A program made the position numbers and the translations under genes. Under the pieces are notes generated by a model. It was not told the DNA's origin, searched no databases, and worked only from the letters and a program-made list of their open reading frames with translations. DNA of 64,000 nucleotides from Sporomusa malonica (lineage in GTDB: Bacteria > Bacillota > Negativicutes > Sporomusales > Sporomusaceae), in NCBI RefSeq assembly GCF_900176355.1, contig NZ_FWXI01000022.1, positions 1-64,000 of the forward strand, given 5' to 3'. This document shows positions 8,551 to 17,667 of this stretch, piece after piece; position 1 is the stretch's first letter, and the number at the start of each line of letters is the position of its first letter.

Positions 8551-9930
8551 TTACTCTTGACACATTAACTTTTCAACTAATTCTTCCCCTGATAAGTAAA
8601 TATTACCAGCACCCATAGTCATCACTAAATCTCCGGGCTCAACAATTTCAGCTAGATACCGAGCAATTTTATCTTTGTCCGGTATATAAGTAACGCGCTG
8701 ATTAGTTTGCCGTTCAACCTCATCCTTGAGTGTCTCACCGCTAATCCCTGGAATAGGCTGCTCTCCAGCTGAGTAAACATCGGTAAGAATCAGCATGTCG
8801 GCTGGAGCAAACGCACTGCCGAACTCCTGGCGCAAAAACTGGGTACGTGTATACCGATGCGGTTGAAAGACGCAAATTAACCGCTTAGGTTCTGTTTGAC
8901 GCGCTCCCAGCAAAGTTGTGGTAATCTCCGTAGGATGATGGGCATAATCATCCACTACCCAAACACCGTTTACCCGCCCTTTGGACTGAAACCGGCGTTT
9001 GGCCCCCTGAAACTGGCTGAGCCCTTCAGCAATTTGCGAAAAACTTAGTCCTACTTCAAGACCTACAGCCACAGACGCCAAGGCATTCGCCACATTGTGC
9101 ATCCCGGGAACAGAGATTCTAGCCGTACCTAAAAATTCATCTCGGTTGTACACATCAAAGATTGTAACCGGACCGTCAGATTTTATATTACGCGCGATAT
9201 AATCTGCATCATGTTCAAGTGCATAAGATACATAGCGCCTTTCAAGCTTGGGTGCCATATTCCTTACATAAGCATTATCAAAACATAGAACGGCTAATCC
9301 GTCAGCTGGATCAATCTTATGTAGGAAATCATCAAAAGTGCGTAATATATTATCCATGGTCTTGTAGTAATCCATGTGATCGTTTTCAATATTAGTTACG
9401 ACAGCAATATGTGGTGAAAGTTTCAAAAAAGAGCCATCGCTTTCATCGGCCTCAGCTACTAAGAATGGGCCATGACCGAGTTTTGCACTACCGCCTATTG
9501 ATTCTAACTCGCCGCCAATGATTATGGTCGGATCAATGCCTGACTTCTCAAGCATAAGGGCAATCATCGATGTGGTTGTGGTCTTGCCATGAGCGCCGGC
9601 TACAGCTATTCCCTGACGTTTGGACATAAGAAATGCCAGTACATCAGCCCGGTGATATACAGGAATCTCCTTATCCCGCGCGGCTTTAACCTCTGGATTT
9701 ATTTCAGGGATAGCGGTAGAAACAACTACAGCTTGACTATCGCCGATATTTTCATAATTATGACCAAGATACACCGTTGCACCTGCCTGCTCAAGTTTAG
9801 CGGTAACAGCTGATCTTTGCGCATCAGAGCCAGAAACAGCATAACCCAAATCAAGCAAGACTTTAGCAATGGCGCTCATTCCTGAGCCACCTATACCAAT
9901 AAAGTGAATTTTTTTGATGTCATTTAACAA
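8551..9930 (-). CDS. murC: UDP-N-acetylmuramate--L-alanine ligase
   Basis: Mur ligase that adds L-alanine to UDP-MurNAc. N-terminal Rossmann-like domain with IHFIGIGGSGMS, central ATPase domain with the P-loop AHGKTTTT, the downstream ATPase motif DDYAHHPTE, and the C-terminal ligand domain (GAGNIY near the end). Length 459 is normal. The start is TTG at 9930, eight bases after AGGGGAG; no in-frame ATG or GTG is better placed. A 135-base gap with small hairpins separates it from murG upstream. Confidence 0.96.
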   Translation of the reverse strand: MLNDIKKIHFIGIGGSGMSAIAKVLLDLGYAVSGSDAQRSAVTAKLEQAGATVYLGHNYENIGDSQAVVVSTAIPEINPEVKAARDKEIPVYHRADVLAFLMSKRQGIAVAGAHGKTTTTSMIALMLEKSGIDPTIIIGGELESIGGSAKLGHGPFLVAEADESDGSFLKLSPHIAVVTNIENDHMDYYKTMDNILRTFDDFLHKIDPADGLAVLCFDNAYVRNMAPKLERRYVSYALEHDADYIARNIKSDGPVTIFDVYNRDEFLGTARISVPGMHNVANALASVAVGLEVGLSFSQIAEGLSQFQGAKRRFQSKGRVNGVWVVDDYAHHPTEITTTLLGARQTEPKRLICVFQPHRYTRTQFLRQEFGSAFAPADMLILTDVYSAGEQPIPGISGETLKDEVERQTNQRVTYIPDKDKIARYLAEIVEPGDLVMTMGAGNIYLSGEELVEKLMCQE

Positions 9931-10065
9931 CAGAATTTCTCCCCTTTCTTGCGCACCCCGTCTCCGATGTAGCGCATCTGGCAGAAAGAGCTGCTTAAAA
10001 AACTACCCGGCTGCCGCTCTGGCATACCTTAGTGTATGCGTTGCCCACATCCGGTGTTACCTTTT

Positions 10066-11193
10066 TTATTTGCTTTGCAGCTTTACTAGGCTGAGCGCCA
10101 ACCGAGCGATTGCTTCTGCCGCCTGAGGCCGACCTAACCCTCTGCTCTTTCCTGCCATATCTAACAGTACGGCCGGATTATCTATTAAATTTTCAATTGT
10201 ATTGGCTAATTTAGCCCCAGTTAATTCTTTATCCGGAAAAACTTTTGCTGCGCCATAGGTTTCGAGAACTCTAGCATTAAATTCTTGATGATTTTCGGCA
10301 GCATAGGGATAAGGTATAAGTATTGCGGGAATTCCCCTAGCTGTTAATTCGGCCAATCCCACAGCTCCGGCTCGGAATATCGCTAAATCAGCGGCCGCTA
10401 AGGCTAAAGGCATATTATACAAATATGGTTTGATGATAATATTGCCATCACTGGAAAGGTCTATACCAGATTGTTTAATATTGCCAACTATGCTATTATA
10501 CTCGCTTTGTCCTGTTACATGCAATATTTGAATACGTGGACTCCTGTTAAAATGTTTATAAACATCGAACATAGCATTGTTTATGCTGCGAGCACCACGG
10601 CTCCCCCCGACTACCAGCAAGGTTAGTTTATTTGGGTCTAATCCCAGTGCTGCTTGTCCCTCATTCCGAGCAGCCGACATCACTTCAGGCCGTATCGGAT
10701 TACCAGTAAATACAATCTGTTCTGGCTTGTACCTCCCAAAATATCGCTCAGCTTCCTGGTATCCTACGGCAATTTTATCAACAAACCGAGATAATATTTT
10801 ATTAGTTATACCTGGAATAACATTCTGCTCTTGAATCATGGTTGGTATTTTGAGCAAACTGGCAGCAAGCAGCACTGGCCCGCACACATAACCACCTGTG
10901 CCAATAACAACATCAGGCTTAAACCTTTTAATAATTTTAGCTGAACTCCATACACTGCCTGCTGTACTAAATAGTGTTCGAATGTTCTGCCAGGAAATTC
11001 GCCGCTCTAGTCCGCGCACTTCTATTGTTGAAAAATTAAACCCTTCTTTGGGAATAATGTCAGCTTCAAGCCCCTGTTTAGTTCCTATAAATAAGATTTC
11101 ACAGTCATCGGTTAACTTGGCTACTTCTCTCGCGATAGTAATGGCGGGGTAGATGTGACCACCTGTTCCCCCGCCAGAAATAATCAGTCGCAT
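10066..11193 (-). CDS. murG: UDP-GlcNAc:lipid I N-acetylglucosaminyltransferase
   Basis: GT28 glycosyltransferase on the inner face of the membrane that turns lipid I into lipid II. The N-terminal glycine loop SGGGTGGHIYPA, GTGGYVCGPV, the second loop VVGGSRGARSIN, and the donor-binding stretch ELTARGIPAILIPYPYAAENHQ are all intact. The frame opens upstream at 11214, but the GGGGGC ribosome-binding site lies inside that stretch; ATG at 11193, seven bases after it, gives a 375-residue protein that starts at the family's usual MRLIISGGG. It follows ftsW by 17 bases. Confidence 0.96.
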   Translation of the reverse strand: MRLIISGGGTGGHIYPAITIAREVAKLTDDCEILFIGTKQGLEADIIPKEGFNFSTIEVRGLERRISWQNIRTLFSTAGSVWSSAKIIKRFKPDVVIGTGGYVCGPVLLAASLLKIPTMIQEQNVIPGITNKILSRFVDKIAVGYQEAERYFGRYKPEQIVFTGNPIRPEVMSAARNEGQAALGLDPNKLTLLVVGGSRGARSINNAMFDVYKHFNRSPRIQILHVTGQSEYNSIVGNIKQSGIDLSSDGNIIIKPYLYNMPLALAAADLAIFRAGAVGLAELTARGIPAILIPYPYAAENHQEFNARVLETYGAAKVFPDKELTGAKLANTIENLIDNPAVLLDMAGKSRGLGRPQAAEAIARLALSLVKLQSK

Positions 11194-11210
11194 ATGTTTG
11201 CCCCCTAGCT

Positions 11211-12314
11211 TCATTTCATGCTGACATACTGGGATACGTTGAGGAGAATACCTACCCCTGCAAGTGTAAAAATCAGGGCAGAACCGCCAAAACTAATAAA
11301 CGGCAATGGTATTCCGGTTACCGGCATGGATGCTGTAACTACCGCAATATTCATCAGTGCCTGCAAAACAATTATACTCGTTATTCCGCCGGCCAACAAA
11401 CTACCATAAATATCTGGCGCGGAAATAGCAATTTTAAACCCTCGCCATGCAAATAAAAAAAACAATATTATCACAGTAGCGGTACCAATAAAACCGAGTT
11501 CTTCACCCAAAATAGCAAAGATAAAATCAGTATGAGGCTCAGGCAGATACAAAAACTTTTCTCTGCTGCGCCCTAAACCAACACCAAACAGGCCGCCAGA
11601 ACCAATAGCGTATAACGACTGGATGATATGGTAGCCGCTATTTAACGGATCAGCCCACGGATCGCTAAATGCCAGCAGCCGTTTTAGACGATATGGTTCA
11701 GCAATAATGGCAGCAACTATACCTGCAACACCTACGGCGCCTAATGAACCTAAATGTGATAATTTAGCACCTGCAGCAAATAGAAGAATAAACACTGTGC
11801 CGCCGATAACAAGCGCTGTACCTAAATCTGGTTCTTTCAAAATGAGACCGAACACTACTAAAAGCATTAGTAATTGCGGAACGACTCCCTTAATAAAATA
11901 TCCAATTTTATCCTGGGATCTTGCCAAACTATTAGCGGTAAAGAGCACCATGCTCAATTTTGCGATCTCTGATGGTTGTAGATACAATGAACCGAAACCC
12001 AACCAACGTCTTGCACCATTAACTACTTTACCTAACCCTGGGATGAGGACAAGCACTAATAAAATAAGGGTAATTATCATAGTAGGTTTTGCCAGTTTGC
12101 GCCAAACGTGATAATCAATATTCATTGTGAGCAGCATGGCCAGCAATCCTAGTGTGGCCCAAATCATCTGGCGTTTTAGAAAGTAGTAGCTGTCATTATA
12201 GTTGACATACGCGGAAACCGCACTAGAACTATAAACCATTACAATCCCAAACCCCAACAAACCAATAATGGCAAAAAAGATGACATAATCGGGCGACTTA
12301 GGTCTAACTGCCAA
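11211..12314 (-). CDS. ftsW: SEDS-family septal glycosyltransferase FtsW/SpoVE
   Basis: Polytopic SEDS protein that polymerises lipid II with its partner penicillin-binding protein. About ten membrane segments in 367 residues; signature elements include GARRWLGFGSLYLQPSE and the C-terminal GIPLPFISFGGSAL. The family's conserved catalytic Asp region is at KEPDLGTALV. The start is TTG at 12314 after AGGGGGGAG. Position between murD and murG is the standard place for FtsW, and for SpoVE in Bacillus. Because this is the only SEDS gene in the cluster, it may serve both vegetative and spore-cortex division; the sequence cannot decide. Confidence 0.94.
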   Translation of the reverse strand: MAVRPKSPDYVIFFAIIGLLGFGIVMVYSSSAVSAYVNYNDSYYFLKRQMIWATLGLLAMLLTMNIDYHVWRKLAKPTMIITLILLVLVLIPGLGKVVNGARRWLGFGSLYLQPSEIAKLSMVLFTANSLARSQDKIGYFIKGVVPQLLMLLVVFGLILKEPDLGTALVIGGTVFILLFAAGAKLSHLGSLGAVGVAGIVAAIIAEPYRLKRLLAFSDPWADPLNSGYHIIQSLYAIGSGGLFGVGLGRSREKFLYLPEPHTDFIFAILGEELGFIGTATVIILFFLFAWRGFKIAISAPDIYGSLLAGGITSIIVLQALMNIAVVTASMPVTGIPLPFISFGGSALIFTLAGVGILLNVSQYVSMK

Positions 12315-12327
12315 TCTCGCTCCCCCC

Positions 12328-13695
12328 TTAACCTAACCGACGCACTAAATCTTTAAATATGTTCCCCCGTTCTTCGTAATTATTGAACATATCATAACTA
12401 GCGCAAGCTGGCGATAAAAGAACCACGTGCGGCGATTGAGCCAATTTGTGAGCCAGCGTCACTGCCTCGGCAAACGAAGCTGTTTTATGAATGTTTCTCA
12501 CACTATGTTGAACTGCAGACTCTGCAAAGCGCTCTTGAGCTTCTCCTAATAAAATTAAATGGTCAACCCGCTCTTTAACTAGCTTCATAAATTCCGTTAA
12601 ATCAGTATTCTTATCGCGCCCTCCGGCAATCAGGATAATATGACTCGGAAAAGCCTCTAGCGCTTTTATTGATGATTCTGGATTAGTGGCTTTAGAATCA
12701 TTGTAATAGGCTACACCGGCAATCTCAGCCACAGGCTCAATACGATGCTCAACGCCCGGGAATACTTTGAGAACTTCAGCCATATTTGCAGGATCGACTC
12801 CAGCAAAATAAGCAATCGCACAGGCAGCTAACGCATTCTCCACATTATGGCCGCCTTTTATTCTAATATCATTAACGGTACAGATATCAATAACTTTTCC
12901 TTCCCATTTCAGCCTGATCGCTCCGCTTTCAACAAAAATACCGGATTCCAGACGCTGCCGACGACTGAAATAGAGTACTTTGCCAGGCGCCCGTTTGGCC
13001 ATCTCTCGCACAACGACATCATCATAGTTGAGAATTAAGTAATCATTCACCTGCTGATTGGCAAATACCCGTTCTTTCATTTCCTGATAAACTGCCATGG
13101 TATGATGTCTATCTAAATGATCTGGGGTGAGATTTAGGATTGCCGCAATATGTGGCCTAAACTTGATAGCCCCCTCAAGCTGGAAGCTTGATATTTCAGC
13201 AACTACAAAACCATCTGCTCCAGTCTCAAGTGCCTGCTCTGACAGCGCTGCACCGATATTGCCACCTACAGATACCTGATGACCTGTAGTCTTAAGCATC
13301 TCACCAAGGAGTGTTGTTGTTGTTGTTTTGCCGTTGGTACCGGTAATTGCAACTATAGGTGCATTGCTCAGCCGGTACGCCACCTCTACTTCACTCATAA
13401 CGGTAATCCCACGCCCTTGAGCAGCGGCAACAAGGGGTATATATATAGATATCCCCGGTGACATTACCAAATAATCCATACCGACCAGTAGTTCTTCATT
13501 CTGATTCCCCAGTGCCAAAACAACACCGGCTTCTTTTAATTGAGAAAAATCTTTGTTAATTGTATCGGCGGACTTGGCGTCACTTAAAGTAACATGTGCG
13601 CCTAACTGCCGCAAAATATATGCTACTGAAATTCCGCTGACCCCAGCGCCTAACACCAATATATTCTTATTGGCGAATTCTGTCTGTTTACTCAT
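12328..13695 (-). CDS. murD: UDP-N-acetylmuramoyl-L-alanine--D-glutamate ligase
   Basis: Adds D-glutamate to UDP-MurNAc-L-Ala. N-terminal domain with ILVLGAGVSGISVA, ATPase domain with ITGTNGKTTTT, then NLTPDHLDRH, the ATPase motif YYNDSKATNPES and the C-terminal LSPACASYDMFNNYEERG, which is diagnostic of MurD. Length 455. ATG at 13695 lies one base after the mraY stop codon region, so translation is probably coupled. All catalytic motifs are intact. Confidence 0.97.
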   Translation of the reverse strand: MSKQTEFANKNILVLGAGVSGISVAYILRQLGAHVTLSDAKSADTINKDFSQLKEAGVVLALGNQNEELLVGMDYLVMSPGISIYIPLVAAAQGRGITVMSEVEVAYRLSNAPIVAITGTNGKTTTTTLLGEMLKTTGHQVSVGGNIGAALSEQALETGADGFVVAEISSFQLEGAIKFRPHIAAILNLTPDHLDRHHTMAVYQEMKERVFANQQVNDYLILNYDDVVVREMAKRAPGKVLYFSRRQRLESGIFVESGAIRLKWEGKVIDICTVNDIRIKGGHNVENALAACAIAYFAGVDPANMAEVLKVFPGVEHRIEPVAEIAGVAYYNDSKATNPESSIKALEAFPSHIILIAGGRDKNTDLTEFMKLVKERVDHLILLGEAQERFAESAVQHSVRNIHKTASFAEAVTLAHKLAQSPHVVLLSPACASYDMFNNYEERGNIFKDLVRRLG

Positions 13696-13696
13696 T

Positions 13697-14671
13697 TTAC
13701 ATACCTCCTGCCCGGCTCACCGCCAATACGCTTAACGCCACAGCCGCAAACACTGCGCCAGTCAGCCAGAATACGGTCACCACTTTGGTCTCCGACCATC
13801 CAGATAATTCAAAATGATGATGAATTGGACTCATTTTAAAAACTCGCTTACCGGTTGACTTAAATGAGATGACTTGAATAATGACTGACAGCGCTTCAAT
13901 AACAAACACACCACCAACAATAACCAGCAAAAACTCGGTTTTGGTCATTACAGCGACTGCTGCCAGCGCCCCGCCCAGGGCCAACGAACCGGTATCTCCC
14001 ATAAAAACTTTGGCCGGATGCGCATTGTACCGTAAAAACCCCAGACACGCTCCAGCCAAAGCTACGCAAAAAACAGCCAGATGAGGTTTTCCAAAATAAA
14101 GAGCGATTACTGCATAAGCCAAAGCGGCTACAGTTGTTGTGCCTGCCGCCAAACCATCAAGACCATCAGTAAGATTAACCGCATTGGTAGTACCGACAAG
14201 TACAAGAAAGATCATTAGATAATATAAGGCCCCAAAGTCAACATTAATCCCCAGAACAGGTATCCATAAATCTGTACCGCGGCCAAAGTAAATACTGGCA
14301 ATATAGGAAAGGGCCACAGCCATAATAATTTGTCCTAATAATTTCTGTCGGGCCTTAAGGCCCAATGAGCGTTTAAGTACCACTTTGATAAAATCATCCA
14401 AAAAACCAATTAAGCCATGGCCTAATGTAACAAATAAGGCTAATAACACTTCAGGGTTTTTGCCTGCAAAGACAAGGCTGGGAATAACAAGAGCCACTAA
14501 AATCAGCACCCCGCCCATGGTGGGTGTACCCGCTTTGGCATAATGGCGTTCTGGCCCCTCTTGTCTGATGCTTTGCCCAAATTTCAGCCGCCTTAGCATG
14601 GGAATAATGAGCGGCCCCGCTATTATCGCAATGGCAAACGCCATCACGGCAGCATACAACAATTCCTGCAT
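13697..14671 (-). CDS. mraY: Phospho-N-acetylmuramoyl-pentapeptide transferase
   Basis: Membrane enzyme that moves phospho-MurNAc-pentapeptide onto undecaprenyl phosphate to make lipid I. About ten membrane helices in 324 residues. Motifs: GTPTMGG, the Asp pair in GFLDDFIK, NAVNLTDGLDGLA, FMGDTGSLALGG, and the cytoplasmic histidine motif SPIHHHFE. All are conserved. ATG at 14671 with AGGAGG-type sequence before it. It sits between murF and murD as in most bacteria. Confidence 0.97.
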   Translation of the reverse strand: MQELLYAAVMAFAIAIIAGPLIIPMLRRLKFGQSIRQEGPERHYAKAGTPTMGGVLILVALVIPSLVFAGKNPEVLLALFVTLGHGLIGFLDDFIKVVLKRSLGLKARQKLLGQIIMAVALSYIASIYFGRGTDLWIPVLGINVDFGALYYLMIFLVLVGTTNAVNLTDGLDGLAAGTTTVAALAYAVIALYFGKPHLAVFCVALAGACLGFLRYNAHPAKVFMGDTGSLALGGALAAVAVMTKTEFLLVIVGGVFVIEALSVIIQVISFKSTGKRVFKMSPIHHHFELSGWSETKVVTVFWLTGAVFAAVALSVLAVSRAGGM

Positions 14672-14693
14672 GGTAACCTCCTGTATTGGCTCG

Positions 14694-16076
14694 CTATAGC
14701 AGCGATGTATCGTTAAATGTTTCCAGCATCGTTTCCATTTTCATGCCGCGGGAGCCTTTAATCAAGATATAGTCACCAGGATTCATCAGACCGCGTAACG
14801 CCTCTATCGCCTCCTTGTGGCCGGTAAAAGCGTGGGTTACTGTAACCCCATACTCATGGGCAGCAGCGGCAATATGCTTTGATAACTCTCCGACAGTCAG
14901 TACAACCTCAATTCCTTGCTCTGCAGCTTGCCGGCCAATCCGGCGATGTGCCTCAATTGCCGCATCACCAAGTTCCAGCATATCACCTAGTACAACGATC
15001 TTACGGCCTTTGCTAATATCTGATAAAGTATTAAGTGCGGCAGCCATAGATAACGGGCTGGCATTATATACATCGTTAATAACAGTATACTCTCCATATT
15101 TTTTTATCTCAAGCCGCATTGCGCCAGAAACGAAACTGCCGATACCCATTTTTATTTCGCTAGGTTTTAATCCTAATTCCCACCCGACAGCAATTGCCGC
15201 CAAGGCATTATAAACATTATGTGTACCCACCGTATGCAAAACAACAGGAAAAGTACCGCGTGGGCTGCAGCAGTCAAAGGTAGTGATCCATTCACCATTT
15301 TCCCCAGTGGTAATGTTCTCGGCCCGGACAAAGGCTCCAGGGTTTAAGCCGTAAAGTACTACCCGTCCTTGAGACTTATCTTTCATTGCCCGTACATGGG
15401 GATCATCCGCATTGAGTACAACTAAATCATCATGGACTATTGCTTCAACCAGTTCGGCTTTAGCCTCAGCAATATTTTCAATTGAACCCAAGATTTCCAT
15501 ATGGGTTTCACCCACATTAGTGACTACGCCCACGGTAGGTAAGGCTATCCCGGCCAGCTCACGAATTTCCCCTTGAGCTCGCATACCCATCTCAACTACG
15601 GCGGCTTCATGGCCTGATTCAAGTTTTAACAAAGTCAGCGGCAACCCAATTTCATTATTAAAGTTAGCCTCAGTCTTAAGCACGTTAAACCTGCTAGACA
15701 GCACCGCTGCTAGCATATCTTTTGTTGTTGTTTTACCGTTAGAGCCAGTTACACCGATTACAGGAATATAATACCGTTTACGGTGAAACCTTGCTAAATC
15801 CTGCAAGGCAACCAGGGTATTGTTTACCTCTATTACCTGAGCCTGTTCAGGCAGATGTACAGACCTGCTGACAACGACCCCAACTGCCCCCTTACTGACA
15901 GCCTGAGCCACAAACTCATGCCCATCAAAATGCTCACCAACTAGAGCAATAAACAAATTGCCAGGCTGTACAGTCCTGGTATCGGTGGAGATTCCTCGGA
16001 AAAACTTGCCACCTGACCCCCTAGTTAGGCGACCGCCAGTAGCCTTTAAGACCTCAGTTAAACTAAAATCAGCCAT
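14694..16076 (-). CDS. murF: UDP-MurNAc-tripeptide--D-alanyl-D-alanine ligase
   Basis: Adds the D-Ala-D-Ala dipeptide made by Ddl to the UDP-MurNAc-tripeptide. N-terminal domain with GISTDTRTVQPGNLFIAL, P-loop VTGSNGKTTTKD (the KTTTKD ending separates MurF from MurE), ATPase motif NDVYNASPLSM, and C-terminal LGDMLELG and KGSRGMKME. Length 460. The ATG at 16076 overlaps the end of murE by 8 bases, so the two are translationally coupled. Confidence 0.96.
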   Translation of the reverse strand: MADFSLTEVLKATGGRLTRGSGGKFFRGISTDTRTVQPGNLFIALVGEHFDGHEFVAQAVSKGAVGVVVSRSVHLPEQAQVIEVNNTLVALQDLARFHRKRYYIPVIGVTGSNGKTTTKDMLAAVLSSRFNVLKTEANFNNEIGLPLTLLKLESGHEAAVVEMGMRAQGEIRELAGIALPTVGVVTNVGETHMEILGSIENIAEAKAELVEAIVHDDLVVLNADDPHVRAMKDKSQGRVVLYGLNPGAFVRAENITTGENGEWITTFDCCSPRGTFPVVLHTVGTHNVYNALAAIAVGWELGLKPSEIKMGIGSFVSGAMRLEIKKYGEYTVINDVYNASPLSMAAALNTLSDISKGRKIVVLGDMLELGDAAIEAHRRIGRQAAEQGIEVVLTVGELSKHIAAAAHEYGVTVTHAFTGHKEAIEALRGLMNPGDYILIKGSRGMKMETMLETFNDTSLL

Positions 16077-17580
16077 TTATTCTCATCTCCCTAATGACTT
16101 CACGCGCTACCTGCCGGTCATCAAAATCAATTGTTCTGTCTTTTAGAATCTGGTAAGTTTCGTGACCTTTGCCGGCAATGAGTATAACATCCTGCGGCTC
16201 AGCCAGTTGCAACGCCTGCGTGATGGCCTGACGTCGATCTGGAGTTATTTTATAGCTTTTATCCGAACATGCTATACTGCTCAAGCCATCCCTAATCCCC
16301 ACTTCGATATCTGCCAGAATTTTTTCGGGATCCTCGCTGCGGGGATTGTCAGATGTCGCCAGCACTATATCACCATATTGAGCAGCAAGTTTACCCATAA
16401 TCGGACGCTTGGTACGGTCACGGTCACCACCGCAGCCAAACACTACGATAATCCTGCCTTTGGCAAACTGCTTAGCCGTCTTAAGCACATTTTCCAAACC
16501 ATCTGGTGTATGGGCATAGTCAACAATGACAGTAAACGGTTGTCCGGCGTGCACTAACTCGAATCGCCCGGGTACACTGATAAAACTTTCGAGTGCCTGT
16601 TTGATAATCGCCGGATCAACTTTTTCTGCCAGAGCCACCCCTACTGCCGCCAACACATTATAGACATTAAACATGCCGGTAATACCAAGTTTGAGTGACA
16701 TAATTCCAAATACTCCATTGATGCTGAAGCTAGAACCAGCCGCCTCAACATCAATGCTGTCAGCAGTTAACACAGCAGAACACTTTATCCCATAACTTAT
16801 CACTGAGCACGCTGAATTGTTTGCCATTATTTCGCCTGCACTGTCATCAAAATTGATTACCGCTGTCTTACCTGACTTCCTGCTGCTGGGCTGGCTCAAG
16901 CGGCGAAACAATTCCGCTTTGGCGTCAATATAGTTGTCAAATGTTTGATGAAAGTCCAAGTGGTCTTGCGTCATGTTGGTGAACACACCAACGTCAAACT
17001 CACAACCAGCCACACGTTCTAGCGCCAGAGCGTGTGAAGAAACTTCCATAACCACATATTCCATACCACTGTTAACCATTTCAGCCAGCGTACTTTGCAG
17101 TTCAATAACATCTGGTGTAGTATTTTTAACTGGTAGTGCTTTATCGTCAATCAATGTCTGGATCGTTCCAATTAAGCCTACTTTGTAGCCGGCCTGCCGC
17201 AAAATGCTTCTAATTAGGTAAGTGGTCGTTGTTTTGCCATTTGTGCCAGTTACGCCAATCATTCTTAAGTTGTAACCTGGATAATCAAAAAAATACGGCA
17301 CAACAGCCTGCATGGCTGCACGAGTATTATCTACTTTCATGATAGTTATATCGCCGTACGTTGTGACATCTTTCTCTACAAGCACGGCGACTGCTCCACG
17401 CTTAATAGCGTCTTCAATAAAATCATGCCCATCAACATGAACGCCGGCCAGGCAGACAAATAATGTGCCAGGAACTACTTTGCGGGAATCATGGGCAACT
17501 GCCGTAATTTCTCTATCAAGCCGCCCATGTGTGACAGCATCTGGCAATAATGCCGCTAATTGTTCTAAATTTTTAGCCAT
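16069..17580 (-). CDS. murE: UDP-MurNAc-L-alanyl-D-glutamate--2,6-diaminopimelate ligase
   Basis: Adds the third stem-peptide residue. N-terminal motif AHDSRKVVPGTLFVCLAG, P-loop VTGTNGKTTTTYL, TPDVIELQ, and the decisive specificity motif DNPR (in TSDNPRSEDP), which binds meso-diaminopimelate; lysine-adding enzymes have a different residue pattern there. The C-terminal GKGHETYQ is intact. Length 503. A meso-DAP wall agrees with a diderm Negativicute. It follows the PBP gene by about 90 bases and overlaps murF. Confidence 0.96.
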   Translation of the reverse strand: MAKNLEQLAALLPDAVTHGRLDREITAVAHDSRKVVPGTLFVCLAGVHVDGHDFIEDAIKRGAVAVLVEKDVTTYGDITIMKVDNTRAAMQAVVPYFFDYPGYNLRMIGVTGTNGKTTTTYLIRSILRQAGYKVGLIGTIQTLIDDKALPVKNTTPDVIELQSTLAEMVNSGMEYVVMEVSSHALALERVAGCEFDVGVFTNMTQDHLDFHQTFDNYIDAKAELFRRLSQPSSRKSGKTAVINFDDSAGEIMANNSACSVISYGIKCSAVLTADSIDVEAAGSSFSINGVFGIMSLKLGITGMFNVYNVLAAVGVALAEKVDPAIIKQALESFISVPGRFELVHAGQPFTVIVDYAHTPDGLENVLKTAKQFAKGRIIVVFGCGGDRDRTKRPIMGKLAAQYGDIVLATSDNPRSEDPEKILADIEVGIRDGLSSIACSDKSYKITPDRRQAITQALQLAEPQDVILIAGKGHETYQILKDRTIDFDDRQVAREVIREMRING

Positions 17581-17667
17581 AAAATTATCCTCCTACCAAC
17601 TACGGTAAAATTTGTTATATCCACTTTCCTATTCTATTTTTACCAATATCATTTATTTTAACGCCAT

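Noticed and set aside
10022-10039. Hairpin GCATAC/GTATGC in the murG-murC gap, followed downstream by T6
   Set aside because: The T-run is more than 25 bases away from the stem; attenuation is possible but not supported.
13312-13328. Tandem GTT triplets (TGTTGTTGTTGTTGTTTTG) inside murD
   Set aside because: They encode the run of threonines in the P-loop GKTTTTT and are not an independent repeat.
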